Positions 1 to 8,955 are shown, counted from the stretch's first letter. The stretch is DNA of 64,000 bases from Bifidobacterium asteroides (GCF_009683175.1 NZ_WKKW01000001.1:310001-374000), one strand, 5' to 3'. Numbers and translations are program-made. The notes: generated from the letters alone by a model not told the origin.

Positions 1-1
1 G

Positions 2-1327
2 GCAGCCATCGTCCTGGCCTTCCTGGCCACCGCCATGGGTTACATGGCCTTCACTGCCATCAGTCCCGGCTCCTTCAACCCCCGACCCACCACCAGCAGA
101 GCACTCTCCCAGCTGCCTTCGCTCTATCTGCCCAATGGAGTGGCTTCACGCTTCCTTCCAGCCCTGGTGCCGCGTACCCCCACGGGGAGAATGGTCAGCC
201 ATGGAATAGGGCTGATCTTCTGGCTGGTGGTTCTGGTGGTTCTGCTCTCCTGGATGCGCAGCTCGGTCATCCAGAATGGCAGCGAACGCCAGGAGGCTGA
301 CAAGCTGGTCGAGTACGGTGGCGAAAGCATGTCCTTCATGACCACCTGGGAGGGCAACAGCTACTGGTTCTCCCCCAGCGGCCACTCTGGCATCGCCTAC
401 CGGCTTTTGCACGGCATAGCCTTGACCACCACTGGCCCATTCGGCGACCCTGAGGAGTATGCGGACGACTTGGACGAATTCACGCGCTTCTGCAACACCC
501 ACTCCTGGTCACCGGTCTTCTACAGCGTCCACAAGCCCCAACGTGATCTGCTGGCCGCACGTGGCTGGTCCACTTTGACAGTCGGCACAGAGATGGTGGT
601 CACCCCCAGTCTTTGGCAGACCAAAGGCAAAAAGTGGCAGGATATTCGCACAGCCATCAACAAGGCCAAGCGAGACAACATCACCGATGTGCTGACCACA
701 TTCAACGATGCCTCCTGGGACGTCCAATCGCAGATTGTGGACATCTCCGAGCAATGGGCCGAACTCAAAGCGCTGCCTGAGATGAAATTCACCCTGGGTG
801 GCCTTGATGAACTGAGGGACCCGCGAATGGCCATCCTCTACGCGGTAGATGACCGGGGCAAAGTATTGGCCGTGACCAGCTGGATGCCGACCTACCGCCA
901 GGGTCAGGTGATCGGCTGGACTCTGGACTTCATGAGGCACAGGACCGACAGCCCCAATGGAATCATGGAGTTCCTGATCGCACGGATGGCCGAACGGCTA
1001 CGCGACCAGGGCACGGCGGAATTCATGAGCCTGTCGGCCGCTCCCCTGGCCGGCATGGACGGCGGCGAAGATCGGACCGCCTTCCTGCAGCATGCCCTGC
1101 ATATGGTAGCCGACCTGATGGAACCGGCCTATGGCTTCCGATCGCTCTTCTTCTTCAAGAAGAAGTTCCAGCCCAGCGAGCACCCGGTCTATATCTGCTA
1201 TCCTGACCCTGCCCAGCTGGCCCAAATCGGACTGGCCGTGGTCCAGGCCTACCTGCCTAATCTCAAGGCTTCGCAGGCCTGGGATGCCATCAAGACCATC
1301 ATGCCCAAGGGCCGGGAGAATCACTGA
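2..1327 (+). CDS. MprF-like membrane protein with C-terminal DUF2156 domain, 5' end missing
   Basis: This is the C-terminal part of a larger protein. The frame stays open to the window edge and codes for a hydrophobic stretch (AAIVLAFLATAMGYMAF), so the true start lies upstream. A second membrane helix follows (LIFWLVVLVVLLSWM, about residue 75). The remaining roughly 330 residues are soluble and resemble the GNAT-fold DUF2156 domain found at the C-terminus of phosphatidylglycerol lysyltransferases, including the segments YWFSPSGHSGIAYR near its start and GFRSLFFFKKKFQP near its end. In that family the domain transfers an amino acid from tRNA to phosphatidylglycerol at the inner leaflet and an N-terminal flippase domain moves the lipid outward. 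Whether this protein makes lysyl-lipid cannot be told here. The last 29 bases overlap the convergent Fur-type gene. Confidence 0.6.
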   Translation, partial: AAIVLAFLATAMGYMAFTAISPGSFNPRPTTSRALSQLPSLYLPNGVASRFLPALVPRTPTGRMVSHGIGLIFWLVVLVVLLSWMRSSVIQNGSERQEADKLVEYGGESMSFMTTWEGNSYWFSPSGHSGIAYRLLHGIALTTTGPFGDPEEYADDLDEFTRFCNTHSWSPVFYSVHKPQRDLLAARGWSTLTVGTEMVVTPSLWQTKGKKWQDIRTAINKAKRDNITDVLTTFNDASWDVQSQIVDISEQWAELKALPEMKFTLGGLDELRDPRMAILYAVDDRGKVLAVTSWMPTYRQGQVIGWTLDFMRHRTDSPNGIMEFLIARMAERLRDQGTAEFMSLSAAPLAGMDGGEDRTAFLQHALHMVADLMEPAYGFRSLFFFKKKFQPSEHPVYICYPDPAQLAQIGLAVVQAYLPNLKASQAWDAIKTIMPKGRENH

Positions 1328-1742
1328 CGCCTGTCTGACTGGAGCGGTCCCGACAGCTGCTGCACAGGCCGTAGACCTCCAAGGTGTGCGAGGAGACCGT
1401 AAAGCCATGTTCAGCTGCCACGGCCTTCAGCCAGCCATCGTCGGGCGGGCTGATTTCGACGGTCCTGCCGCAGTGTTCACAGACCAGATGGTGATGGTGC
1501 CTCCGCTGGGCCAGGCAGACCCGGTAGAGGCGAATGCCTCCGTGCTCGATGCAGTCCAGGCTGCCGGACATATGCAGGGAGCCCAGCTGACGGTAGACCG
1601 TGGCCAAGCCGATTCGCTGGCCCGAGTCGCGAAGAAGCCTGTGCAGCTCCTTGGCTGAGACGAAATCGTTCTGGGCCTGAAGAACCCTCCAGATGGCGTT
1701 CTTCTGCCGCGTCCGGCGGCCGACGGATGAGCCAGCGTTCAT
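1299..1742 (-). CDS. Fur-family metal-responsive repressor
   Basis: A 147-residue Fur/Zur/PerR-type regulator. The N-terminal winged helix contains FVSAKELHRLLRDSG followed by the family-typical IGLATVYRQL recognition helix. The C-terminal half has a histidine cluster (RRHHHHLVCEHCGRTVEI) and a second cysteine pair (GLCSSCRD), giving the two CxxC motifs of a structural zinc site. Such proteins bind AT-rich operators when loaded with metal or oxidised. The sequence does not decide between iron, zinc and peroxide sensing, although the intact CxxC pairs fit Zur or Fur. ATG at 1742 is preferred because AAGGAG lies 11 bases upstream, while the earlier in-frame GTG at 1754 overlaps that site. The gene is 69 bases downstream of purK on the same strand and may be co-transcribed with purE-purK. 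Confidence 0.85.
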   Translation of the reverse strand: MNAGSSVGRRTRQKNAIWRVLQAQNDFVSAKELHRLLRDSGQRIGLATVYRQLGSLHMSGSLDCIEHGGIRLYRVCLAQRRHHHHLVCEHCGRTVEISPPDDGWLKAVAAEHGFTVSSHTLEVYGLCSSCRDRSSQTGVSDSPGPWA

Positions 1743-1811
1743 GATTAGACACACTCCTTGGGCTCCACCAAGCCTACATCCGGATTGCCGGTACAGATGT
1801 GAGGATTCGGT

Positions 1812-2978
1812 TCAGTCCAGGTCGGACCAGCAGCCTGTGGCCTCCAGATCCTTGGCTGTCCGCTCCGGATCGTCGGTCAGCACCGTCAGATGCCCCATCT
1901 TGCGGTCAGTGCGCACTTCGGCCTTGCCGTAATCATGCAGGTACCATTCGGGGTGCTCACCAAGCAGCCTTCTGACCGGGGCCACATGCTGGCCCAGAAC
2001 GTTGACCATGACCGCCGGGCTGAGCAGGCGGGGATTGGGCAGGGGCCACCCGGCGATGCCCCGGACATGGGCATCGAACTGGTCCATGGAACAGGCCTCG
2101 ATGGTGTAGTGACCGGAGTTATGGGGGCGTGGGGCCAACTCGTTGACCACCAGACCGCCATCGGGCATGACAAAGAGCTCAAGGGCCAAGGTCCCGGCCA
2201 GCTTGAAGCCGTCAGCCAGGGTCAGGGCCATGTCACGCGCCCGGTCGGCCATCTCAGGCTCGACCTGGGCCGGCGCCAGAGTCATGTGCAGGATGTTGTG
2301 ACGGTGCTCGTTGCGCACCATGGGGAAGGTGACATAGTCCTTCCCGTTGCCTGAGACCAGTATGGAGGCCTCGAAGGCGAAGTCCACGAACCCCTCCAGC
2401 ACGGAGGGTGGGAAGTCCCGGCCCTTCATCCGCGCCTGCAGGGCCTGAAGATCCTCCTTCGTGCGCAGGACCACCTGACCGTGGCCGTCATAGCCGCCGG
2501 TTCGCGTCTTGAGCACAGCGGGCATTCCCAGCTCTTTCAGGGCTGAGTCGAGCTGTTCAAGACCGTCAACCTGCTTCCAAGGGGCGGTATTGATGCCATG
2601 GCGGTTGATGAAGGTCTTCTCGTGGACACGGTCCTGGGTGACCCTGAGCAGGTCGGTTCCCTGGGGGATGGCCACACGGTCCCTCACCTGATCCAGTGCG
2701 TCGGCATCCACATTTTCGAATTCGTAGGTGAGCACATCGCTGCGGTCGGCAAGCCTTTTGATAGCGTCGAGGTCGTCATAGTCGGCCGTCTCCTGGAAGT
2801 CGGCCACCTGGGCTGCGGGAGCATCGGGTGTGGGGTCCAGCACACCGATACGGAATCCGTGGTAGCGGGCGCTCAGGGCCATCATCCGTCCCAGCTGGCC
2901 GCCACCCACGATACCGATGACGGACCCCGGCTCCAGGTGGTCGATCCTTCCCTTGGTCTCCTCAGACAAGCTTGGCAT
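1812..2978 (-). CDS. purK: N5-carboxyaminoimidazole ribonucleotide synthase
   Basis: PurK is an ATP-grasp ligase that makes N5-CAIR from AIR, ATP and bicarbonate in purine biosynthesis. The 388-residue product starts with the Rossmann-like [15 protein letters not shown] and continues with the ATP-grasp segments [33 protein letters not shown] and [18 protein letters not shown], all typical of PurK. An in-frame extension reaches 3047, but ATG at 2978 is preferred. It overlaps the last 17 bases of purE, is preceded by GGAGG inside purE, and gives a normal N-terminus. The overlap implies translational coupling with purE, whose product converts N5-CAIR to CAIR. Confidence 0.95.
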   Translation of the reverse strand: MPSLSEETKGRIDHLEPGSVIGIVGGGQLGRMMALSARYHGFRIGVLDPTPDAPAAQVADFQETADYDDLDAIKRLADRSDVLTYEFENVDADALDQVRDRVAIPQGTDLLRVTQDRVHEKTFINRHGINTAPWKQVDGLEQLDSALKELGMPAVLKTRTGGYDGHGQVVLRTKEDLQALQARMKGRDFPPSVLEGFVDFAFEASILVSGNGKDYVTFPMVRNEHRHNILHMTLAPAQVEPEMADRARDMALTLADGFKLAGTLALELFVMPDGGLVVNELAPRPHNSGHYTIEACSMDQFDAHVRGIAGWPLPNPRLLSPAVMVNVLGQHVAPVRRLLGEHPEWYLHDYGKAEVRTDRKMGHLTVLTDDPERTAKDLEATGCWSDLD

Positions 2979-3468
2979 TGGAAGCCTCCACGGATCGGGC
3001 CAGCTCGGCACGGTAGCCATCCAGGGCCTGAGCCAGCCTCGGTTCATTGATGGAGAGAATCGAAGCCGCCAGCAGACCGGCGTTGGTAGCCCCGGATGCT
3101 CCTATGGCCGTGGTCGCCACAGGAATACCGGCAGGCATCTGCACAATGGACAGGAGTGAATCAACCCCGCTCAAGGCGTGGGACTTCACGGGCACCCCGA
3201 TGACCGGTAGCGTGGTCTGGGCCGCCACCATGCCCGGCAGATGGGCTGCCCCACCGGCCCCGGCAATGATGACCCCTATGCCCTGGCTCCGAGCCTGATG
3301 CGCGAACTCCGCCATGCGCCCAGGTGTGCGATGGGCGGAGATGACCTCCTTGGTGTAGACGATAGCGAACCGGTCCAGCATCCGACAGGCTTCCTTCATC
3401 GTCTCCCAGTCGCTCGATGATCCCATGATCACTGCGACGCGTGCCCCTTCATGTGTATTGTCAGCCAT
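2962..3468 (-). CDS. purE: N5-carboxyaminoimidazole ribonucleotide mutase
   Basis: PurE class I mutase, the step after PurK, rearranging N5-CAIR to CAIR. The 168-residue protein has the diagnostic [12 protein letters not shown] near its start, SAHRTPGRM (general acid His and phosphate-binding region) and [16 protein letters not shown] in the active-site loop, all intact. The start is placed at ATG 3468 (MADNTHEG) because GGAGGG lies just ahead; the spacing of about 4 bases is short but the earlier ATGs have no ribosome site. It is the first gene of purE-purK (possibly -fur), transcribed away from the dxs-like gene. Confidence 0.95.
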   Translation of the reverse strand: MADNTHEGARVAVIMGSSSDWETMKEACRMLDRFAIVYTKEVISAHRTPGRMAEFAHQARSQGIGVIIAGAGGAAHLPGMVAAQTTLPVIGVPVKSHALSGVDSLLSIVQMPAGIPVATTAIGASGATNAGLLAASILSINEPRLAQALDGYRAELARSVEASNAKLV

Positions 3469-3605
3469 TGGCCCTCCAATGTTCATGCACATTCGATACT
3501 ACGCAAGACCGGGGAGAAGCAGCCAATCGTGACGGTCCTATGGATGTAAGGGCCGGGCCTGGTGAACATCGGGCCTTCAGCGGCTCCAAACCCCCGCCCC
3601 AGACC

Positions 3606-3611
3606 TATAAT
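3606..3611 (+). promoter_or_regulatory. -10 box ahead of the dxs-like gene
   Basis: A perfect TATAAT stands 35 bases before the chosen start of the Dxs-like gene. No good -35 box is visible about 17 bases upstream. Transcription starting about 7 bases downstream would begin after the first in-frame ATG at 3614, which supports the later ATG at 3647. Confidence 0.45.
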
Positions 3612-3646
3612 CATTGGATTGCATCACGGAAATCGACAGGAGGGTT

Positions 3647-5548
3647 ATGGGCAAGCTTCTGGACAGCATCGACTCCCCACAGGATCTGAAGGTTCTCTCC
3701 GTAGAAGAGCTGAATCGACTGGCCGATGAGATCCGTCAGCTGTTGATCCGCTTCTGTCGACGTCATGGCGGCCACCTGGGCTCCAATCTAGCCACCATCG
3801 AGCCCATCATCGCCCTGCACTACGTCTTCGATATGCCTCATGATCATCTGATCTTCGACGTCTCCCATCAGGCCTACACTCACAAGATTCTGACCGGTCG
3901 GCGCCGGGCCTACACGGATCCCGAGCATCATGAGGATCTGTCCGGATTCACCTCGCCCAGGGAGAGCCCCTACGACGACTTCATGCTGGGGCATACTGGC
4001 ACCTCCATCGGTCTGGCCTGTGGAATGGCCGCCCAGCGGGATGCGACCGGCGGCAAGGCCAACATCATCGCCTTCATCGGGGATGGTTCCCTGAGCAGCG
4101 GACCGGCCTTCGAGGGGCTGGACTGGGCATCAGAGCAGGGTGGCAATCTGATCATCGTGGTTAATGACAACGAAATGTCCATCGCCGAGAACCACGGGGG
4201 ACTCTACAAGAGTCTGGCGGCCCTGCGTGCCAGTGGAGGACGCAGCCCGGACAATCCCTTCCGCGCCCTTGGACTGGACTACCGCTACGTGGAGAAGGGC
4301 AACCGAATCGAGGATCTGATCGAGGCTTTCCGCCAGGTCAAGAACACTGATCATCCAGTGGTGGTCCATATCCACACCCGCAAGGGTTTGGGGCTGGGAC
4401 AGGGCAGTCAGGGACAAATCGGCCCGACTTCCATAGCTCAGAGCGATGGACAAACAGCTCATATGACTTCCCTGCCGGATTTGCCCGCTGAAGGTCCGGT
4501 GGAGGCCAACCACTGGCAGGACGGCTTGGACTCTCTTGGTCGCCTGCCCAACTCACGAAAGACTTACGGAAGAATGGCCATGCAGGCCCTGGAGGCCAGG
4601 TTCCCACAAGAGCCGGGCCTGGTAGTCATCTCCCCTGCTACGCCGCTGTCCAACGGTATCGATCCCGACTTCCGCCAGCGGGCCGGGAACCACTACCGGG
4701 ACGTGGGCATCGCCGAATCCCACGCGATAGCCTACGCTGCGGGCATCGCCAAGGCCGGAGGCACGCCCGTGGTCGCCACATCGGCCACCTTCTTCCAGAG
4801 GGCCTACGACCAGATTGAGCAGGAGATGGCCTTGAACGGCTGTGCGGTGACTCTGCTGGTCTTCTCCACCGGCGTTGCCAAAACCGATGCCACACATTCC
4901 GGCGCGGCCGACATGGTCATGATGCGAGGCATCCCCGGACTGACCTGCCTGGCTCCGACCAGCGGGGCCGAATTCCTTGACATGCTGGCCTGGGCCACGG
5001 GTCCGGCCCGGCAGCCGGTGGTCATCAGGGTGCCCGGCGAGCGCACGCTGGCGACAGAACGCGCAGGCAAGCCAATGGAGCTGGCTGCAAATCCCTCGAA
5101 GACCAATGCTGAATGCGGATCGGACGCTGCTCCCTGGGATCACTATCGAATCCTGCAAGAAGGTAAGACCGTAGCCCTACTGGCTCTCGGCGATGCCCTT
5201 CCACTTGGCCGCGATCTTGCTGATTCCTTGAAGAGGTCCACGGGGCTGAAGCCCACACTGGTAGATCCCCATCGCTACGACAGCTTGGATGAGCAGACCC
5301 TGGAGGCCCTGGCCAGCACCCACTCCCTGGTGGTCACCATCGAGGACGGTCAGCTGGACGGCGGCTGGGGCCAAGCCGTGGCTGCATACTACGGACCTAG
5401 TCAGGTTCACACCCTGGCCTTCGGAGCGGCCAAGGAGTTCAACGACCGGGTCCCCAAGACCACCCTGTTGGAAAGGTATGGCATGACCGTTCCGGCAATG
5501 ACTCGAGCCATATCGGATGCCCTTACCGACCAGGCTTCATGGATCTGA
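3647..5548 (+). CDS. Dxs-like thiamine-diphosphate transketolase family enzyme (divergent)
   Basis: A 633-residue protein of the 1-deoxy-D-xylulose-5-phosphate synthase family (first MEP-pathway step from pyruvate and glyceraldehyde 3-phosphate). The N-terminus (GKLLDSIDSPQDLKVLS), HHGGHLGSNL-like segment (RRHGGHLGSNLATIE), GHTGTSIGLACGMA and the thiamine-diphosphate motif GDGSLSSG with downstream NDNEMSIAENHG are clear. The catalytic glutamate is kept in GIAESHAIAYAAG, where family members usually have AEQHA. The usual DRAG(I/L)VG segment before the histidine loop is replaced by FSTGVAKTDATHSGAADM. The protein may therefore be a true but divergent Dxs or a paralogue with another acceptor. 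ATG 3647 is favoured over 3614; AGGAGG precedes it at only 3 bases. Confidence 0.7.
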   Translation: MGKLLDSIDSPQDLKVLSVEELNRLADEIRQLLIRFCRRHGGHLGSNLATIEPIIALHYVFDMPHDHLIFDVSHQAYTHKILTGRRRAYTDPEHHEDLSGFTSPRESPYDDFMLGHTGTSIGLACGMAAQRDATGGKANIIAFIGDGSLSSGPAFEGLDWASEQGGNLIIVVNDNEMSIAENHGGLYKSLAALRASGGRSPDNPFRALGLDYRYVEKGNRIEDLIEAFRQVKNTDHPVVVHIHTRKGLGLGQGSQGQIGPTSIAQSDGQTAHMTSLPDLPAEGPVEANHWQDGLDSLGRLPNSRKTYGRMAMQALEARFPQEPGLVVISPATPLSNGIDPDFRQRAGNHYRDVGIAESHAIAYAAGIAKAGGTPVVATSATFFQRAYDQIEQEMALNGCAVTLLVFSTGVAKTDATHSGAADMVMMRGIPGLTCLAPTSGAEFLDMLAWATGPARQPVVIRVPGERTLATERAGKPMELAANPSKTNAECGSDAAPWDHYRILQEGKTVALLALGDALPLGRDLADSLKRSTGLKPTLVDPHRYDSLDEQTLEALASTHSLVVTIEDGQLDGGWGQAVAAYYGPSQVHTLAFGAAKEFNDRVPKTTLLERYGMTVPAMTRAISDALTDQASWI

Positions 5549-5586
5549 CCCGCCGGTGGACCCAGGCGGGTACAATGAAAGGGTTT

Positions 5587-5663
5587 GGCCCCGTAGCTCA
5601 GCTGGATAGAGCAACTGACTTCTAATCTGTAGGTCGAGAGTTCGAATCTCTCCGGGGTCACCA
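5587..5663 (+). tRNA. tRNA-Arg (anticodon UCU), CCA encoded
   Basis: Cloverleaf with acceptor GGCCCCG pairing CGGGGTC (one G-U), D stem GCTC/GAGC, anticodon loop CTTCTAA with TCT at its centre, and T arm GAGAG-TTCGAAT-CTCTC, followed by discriminator A and an encoded CCA. It reads AGA codons. The anticodon stem ACTGA/TCTGT contains one U-U opposition in its middle pair. A possible -10 box TACAAT lies at 5571-5576, and a 6-bp hairpin CCCGCC/GGCGGG sits between the dxs-like stop codon and this box. Confidence 0.95.
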
Positions 5664-5677
5664 ATTGCACTACGAAC

Positions 5678-6304
5678 TCACTGTATGTGCTTATTAATCT
5701 CTCGTATCGAGAATGCGGCAATGGTAGGCCCATCAATCAGTCGTCCATCATGGATCATATTGGTAATATCAGCTGACCGCAGCCATTGCAGATCCTCCAA
5801 TTCCCAATCACCGCCTTGCTTGACGCTATCGAGTACAGGAATGGATGAAACGTCATCAAGCCGTATTTCCATCACCCGCACGTCGTCTTGAAGCACCCCG
5901 GCATCGGCATGAAGCCTGTGCAACTGACGGACGGCGTCAGGCTGAGCCCACAGTCCGGTCTCTTCGTGCAATTCACGGATGGCTGTAGTCTGTGGATTCT
6001 CGCCTTGCTCCCCCATACCTCGCGGAAATTCCCATAACCGGTCTTCTACAGCGACCCGCCAGTGGCGCGCTATCAGATAGAAGTCCTCCCCCCCTCGTTC
6101 TACGACCGTCACGCAGATCACACCCGGTCGACCCTGTTTGACAGATGCCACGTGCAAGGTCATGTTTGCACCTGTGTCCCTCACCTTGACGTCCACAGCA
6201 GTCACAGTAAAGTCGGCTCCCCCGGCTTCCTCGAAGACTTTCCTACGCCTTATTTCCTGCAGAGGAACCCTAGGCCTCAACTCGTCAGCGTTTTTCACAG
6301 TCAC
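5678..6304 (-). CDS. Nudix hydrolase, ADP-ribose pyrophosphatase-like
   Basis: A 208-residue Nudix hydrolase. The Nudix box is complete and correctly spaced (G-x5-E-x7-REL-xEE-xG, read from GMGEQGE to IRELHEETGL), so the metal-binding glutamates are present. The preceding EDRLWEFPRG and the overall length resemble ADP-sugar pyrophosphatases (NUDT5/AdpP type), which hydrolyse ADP-ribose and similar nucleoside diphosphate sugars. The N-terminal 50 residues form the beta-strand domain used for dimerisation in that group. Substrate cannot be fixed from sequence. It lies 14 bases after the tRNA on the opposite strand and directly downstream of the unrecognised gene at 6320-7876, so the two may be co-transcribed. 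Confidence 0.8.
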   Translation of the reverse strand: MTVKNADELRPRVPLQEIRRRKVFEEAGGADFTVTAVDVKVRDTGANMTLHVASVKQGRPGVICVTVVERGGEDFYLIARHWRVAVEDRLWEFPRGMGEQGENPQTTAIRELHEETGLWAQPDAVRQLHRLHADAGVLQDDVRVMEIRLDDVSSIPVLDSVKQGGDWELEDLQWLRSADITNMIHDGRLIDGPTIAAFSIREINKHIQ

Positions 6305-6319
6305 CTTCCTGGTCGATGA

Positions 6320-7876
6320 TTACCGTTGAGCGAATACCATGGTTTGTGTTGCCGTATGCTGATCGTGCATCCACTCCATCATTGTCAGCAACTCGGGAAA
6401 TACTTCAATGAACCAGGCCCCAGTCAATATCACGATAATGGATATTGAACTTGAAAAAATGATCTTGTCACAAAAAACAGATATGGATGCGATGATCAGG
6501 GTCGCAATAAACTGTTTGATAATTTTACAATTGTCCTGTTTTCGGTCTAGCTGCGATGCAAACTTCTGAACGCAATAGGCAATGTTGCGAATATGCCGCT
6601 GCTGGTCAGAGTCCGGGGCGTTCGGTCGACAATTACGCCACTGCTGTATCGCATCTCTTGACTGATAACAGAACTGCACGAAACAGCCGGAAGGCATCTG
6701 CCCCAACAATTCTGTTACCTTGCCCGACAGCATCAATGAGCGCCCACCTGTCCGGCCAGCATAGCGCTCATACGAATTCGGTTTGCTTTGTACGGCCATA
6801 AGGCAGCAGCCCAGGTAATCCGCCATTGCCAAGCGGTAGACGAACTGGTACCAGTCCACCAGCGTTTGCTGATCGCATTCCATGGTCCTATTGCAATCAG
6901 TCGTGCCCAAGGGCAAAGCAGAATGCCTGATAAGCGCAAAGGCCTTGGACCGTCTCGGCTCATGACTTATCTTGTCCAAAACATTCCGGAATGCGGTCTT
7001 TTCCGCCTCGTTCGCCTTGGATGTGGAACACCAGGAACGCAGGCAATCGGCGTTTTCTCTGACAACAGGAAGAAAGGCATCATTGAAGCTACGGACGATG
7101 CCGGAATTCGACCCGCTTTGAGAATCTTGTTGCTCATACCTGATGAGACCCTTCTGTTCAGCATCTATCCATTCCTGCCAGCGCTGAGCCAGCAATTGGC
7201 AGGTATCATCAGACGGGTCCTGCTGGCTGTACACAGCGTACAAGCAAGCGATCCTCTGGGCTATCGACCAATGATCGCCTGCATGCCCATCCAAGACAGC
7301 TCTGACCTGTGGAATAAATCGTTGACTTTCTTCAGAGGTGATGGTCTTCTGTAGGACCTGATATTCAAGCGGACGCAGCGTACCTATATCCGGCAGGTCA
7401 ACCGTCTCTTCTCCGGCTGAAAGTTGATGCTGATGGTCAAGCGGCACTGTCGTGAACTGCAACAGGCACTGCTCCAAGGTCGGTTGCCTGCCGGATACGG
7501 TGAGGAAAGGCTTTTCATAGCCATTCTGCCCCAGAAGGTCAAGGACGACATCAGGACCAAATGCCAGAAAATAGACGCCATCAAAGAGCTCCGCATCAGT
7601 GACAAGGACATGGGGACTATAAAGGAATGCCGTTCTGAGAATGCCGGCAAATCGTTCTAGGAACTCCGGATGCTGCTGAATGGTTCTTTCACAGACGCTC
7701 ACGCCGTCAGGACCATCTGACCAGAACTTCGAATTCACCTCTGGAATGCGCTCTTGATCGCATTTCTGCTTATGCTTGCTGTTGCATAGAAGCCTGACCT
7801 GATTCCAATCGTTCAGCTGTTCCTCCGAATCGAAATTGGTCAGCATGATGGCATATGAACCTACGCTCTGACTCAT
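6320..7876 (-). CDS. Unrecognised protein with two C-terminal membrane segments
   Basis: A 518-residue protein I do not recognise. The first 440 or so residues are soluble, rich in Gln, Asp, Glu, Arg and Cys (about 17 cysteines), with no signal peptide and no motif I can name. Two adjacent hydrophobic segments lie near the end: about 453-474 (IIKQFIATLIIASISVF) and 477-497 (IIFSSSISIIVILTGAWFI). They would leave a short basic tail and tether the large domain to the cytoplasmic face. The base composition is visibly more AT-rich than that of neighbouring housekeeping genes, and there is no clear Shine-Dalgarno site before the ATG. Its place between a tRNA/Nudix pair and a 500-base gap suggests acquired DNA. 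Confident as a gene because of its length and sensible composition; function unknown. Confidence 0.7.
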   Translation of the reverse strand: MSQSVGSYAIMLTNFDSEEQLNDWNQVRLLCNSKHKQKCDQERIPEVNSKFWSDGPDGVSVCERTIQQHPEFLERFAGILRTAFLYSPHVLVTDAELFDGVYFLAFGPDVVLDLLGQNGYEKPFLTVSGRQPTLEQCLLQFTTVPLDHQHQLSAGEETVDLPDIGTLRPLEYQVLQKTITSEESQRFIPQVRAVLDGHAGDHWSIAQRIACLYAVYSQQDPSDDTCQLLAQRWQEWIDAEQKGLIRYEQQDSQSGSNSGIVRSFNDAFLPVVRENADCLRSWCSTSKANEAEKTAFRNVLDKISHEPRRSKAFALIRHSALPLGTTDCNRTMECDQQTLVDWYQFVYRLAMADYLGCCLMAVQSKPNSYERYAGRTGGRSLMLSGKVTELLGQMPSGCFVQFCYQSRDAIQQWRNCRPNAPDSDQQRHIRNIAYCVQKFASQLDRKQDNCKIIKQFIATLIIASISVFCDKIIFSSSISIIVILTGAWFIEVFPELLTMMEWMHDQHTATQTMVFAQR

Positions 7877-8376
7877 GTCTATATGCTAGACCTCGTGTTT
7901 ACCTGCTCGTTCAGCACATCCCCCCTTAAAGCCGGTACAAGCAACTGAGTCATGAAAGAAAACGCCGAAAAGACCGATTGCTGGTCATGGAGACAAGGAA
8001 TATTCCACACAACGGTTGCCGCTTCCCTTGGGAACCATCTGCAAATAAACACAAACTCGAATATGCCTGTAACTATGAATGAGAAACTTGCTCACTGACC
8101 CTCTCTGCCTGTCTGCAAGCCCGCGCTCTGCTCTGGCAAAGCATATTCGATTCAACAACCAAACCCAGGATCAGCCGTTTTCCATAGGATCCACAGAACA
8201 GCCGACGCCACCGGCGCAAAGCACATATCCATAGCCAAATAATGACCAAATAATTCTTTGCCCTACTTTTTTAAGTCTTGGCTGAACAGATTTCAGGGCC
8301 AAGTCCTCTCTTTAGTCAAACCCTCTTGGAGATATAATGTTGCATTCCCACAATGGTATGGATAAGAAAGGCAACC
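7877..8376. other. 500-base intergenic region, AT-richer
   Basis: No convincing gene is seen here on either strand. The region holds the divergent control regions of the unrecognised gene and the TM2 gene, including runs such as CTTTTTTAAG near 8267. A TATAAT box at 8333-8338 serves the TM2 gene. No long inverted repeat, tRNA fragment or insertion-sequence end was found by eye. Confidence 0.5.
8333..8338 (+). promoter_or_regulatory. -10 box of the TM2-domain gene
   Basis: A perfect TATAAT lies 39 bases before the start codon of the TM2 gene, with a weak -35 candidate TTTAGT at 8311-8316 (16-base spacer). Confidence 0.5.
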
Positions 8377-8955
8377 ATGAACGATTGGCATCAACCCACA
8401 GATAAGCAAACAGGCGAGAACCAAGACCCGACGGCTCAGGCAAGCCAGAATTATTCAGGCTACAGGGGATACGGGCAAGAGCCTGCCAACCAAAGCTACA
8501 AGTCTGCTTCCCAGCAGGGTAATCCCTCAGCAACTGCCAACGGGTACCCGGATGCGAATCAAACTTGGCAGGCTCCGAGCACGAGCACCCAGGGAGGGCC
8601 GCAGAATCCCTATGGCCAAACCACATATACGCCTCAATCCAACAGCACCAGCGGACCGGCCCAAATTCAACCTTGGCAGCTTCAGGCCCAATATATCAGC
8701 GGACCGGGTATGTCGAACAAGTCGAAGGTCACAGCAGCCATTCTGGCTTTCTTCCTAGGCGGCTTCGGCATACACAACTTTTATCTGGGTAAGACCGGGC
8801 GTGGGGTAGCTCAGCTGCTGATCACCATCTTCGTCCTCTTCATCGGCCCTCTCATCTCTTCAGTATGGGCCATCGTAGAAGGTGCGCAGATTCTTGGCTC
8901 ACATCCAGGCTCGCCTTACCACATGGACGGCAAGGGACTCCAGCTGCAGGATTGA
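8377..8955 (+). CDS. TM2-domain membrane protein with Gln/Asn/Ser-rich N-terminus
   Basis: A 192-residue protein with two parts. Residues 1 to about 108 are low-complexity, rich in Gln, Asn, Ser, Gly, Tyr and Pro, and probably disordered. Residues about 113-175 are a TM2 domain: SKVTAAILAFFLGGFGIHNFYLGKTGRGVAQ is cut by the conserved GxxGxHxFYLG turn, then a second helix LLITIFVLFIGPLISSVWAIVEG. TM2 domains are two-helix hairpins of uncertain function, and actinobacterial versions commonly carry such N-terminal tails. ATG 8377 is chosen because GAAAGG lies 5 bases before it; the earlier in-frame ATG at 8353 lacks a site. It converges on the nitrite reductase gene with 25 bases between. Confidence 0.8.
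   Translation: MNDWHQPTDKQTGENQDPTAQASQNYSGYRGYGQEPANQSYKSASQQGNPSATANGYPDANQTWQAPSTSTQGGPQNPYGQTTYTPQSNSTSGPAQIQPWQLQAQYISGPGMSNKSKVTAAILAFFLGGFGIHNFYLGKTGRGVAQLLITIFVLFIGPLISSVWAIVEGAQILGSHPGSPYHMDGKGLQLQD

Noticed and set aside
2-1742. 29-base overlap of the MprF-like and Fur-type genes taken as a frameshift
   Set aside because: Both genes have normal C-termini for their families and converge, so the overlap is a simple tail-to-tail arrangement.
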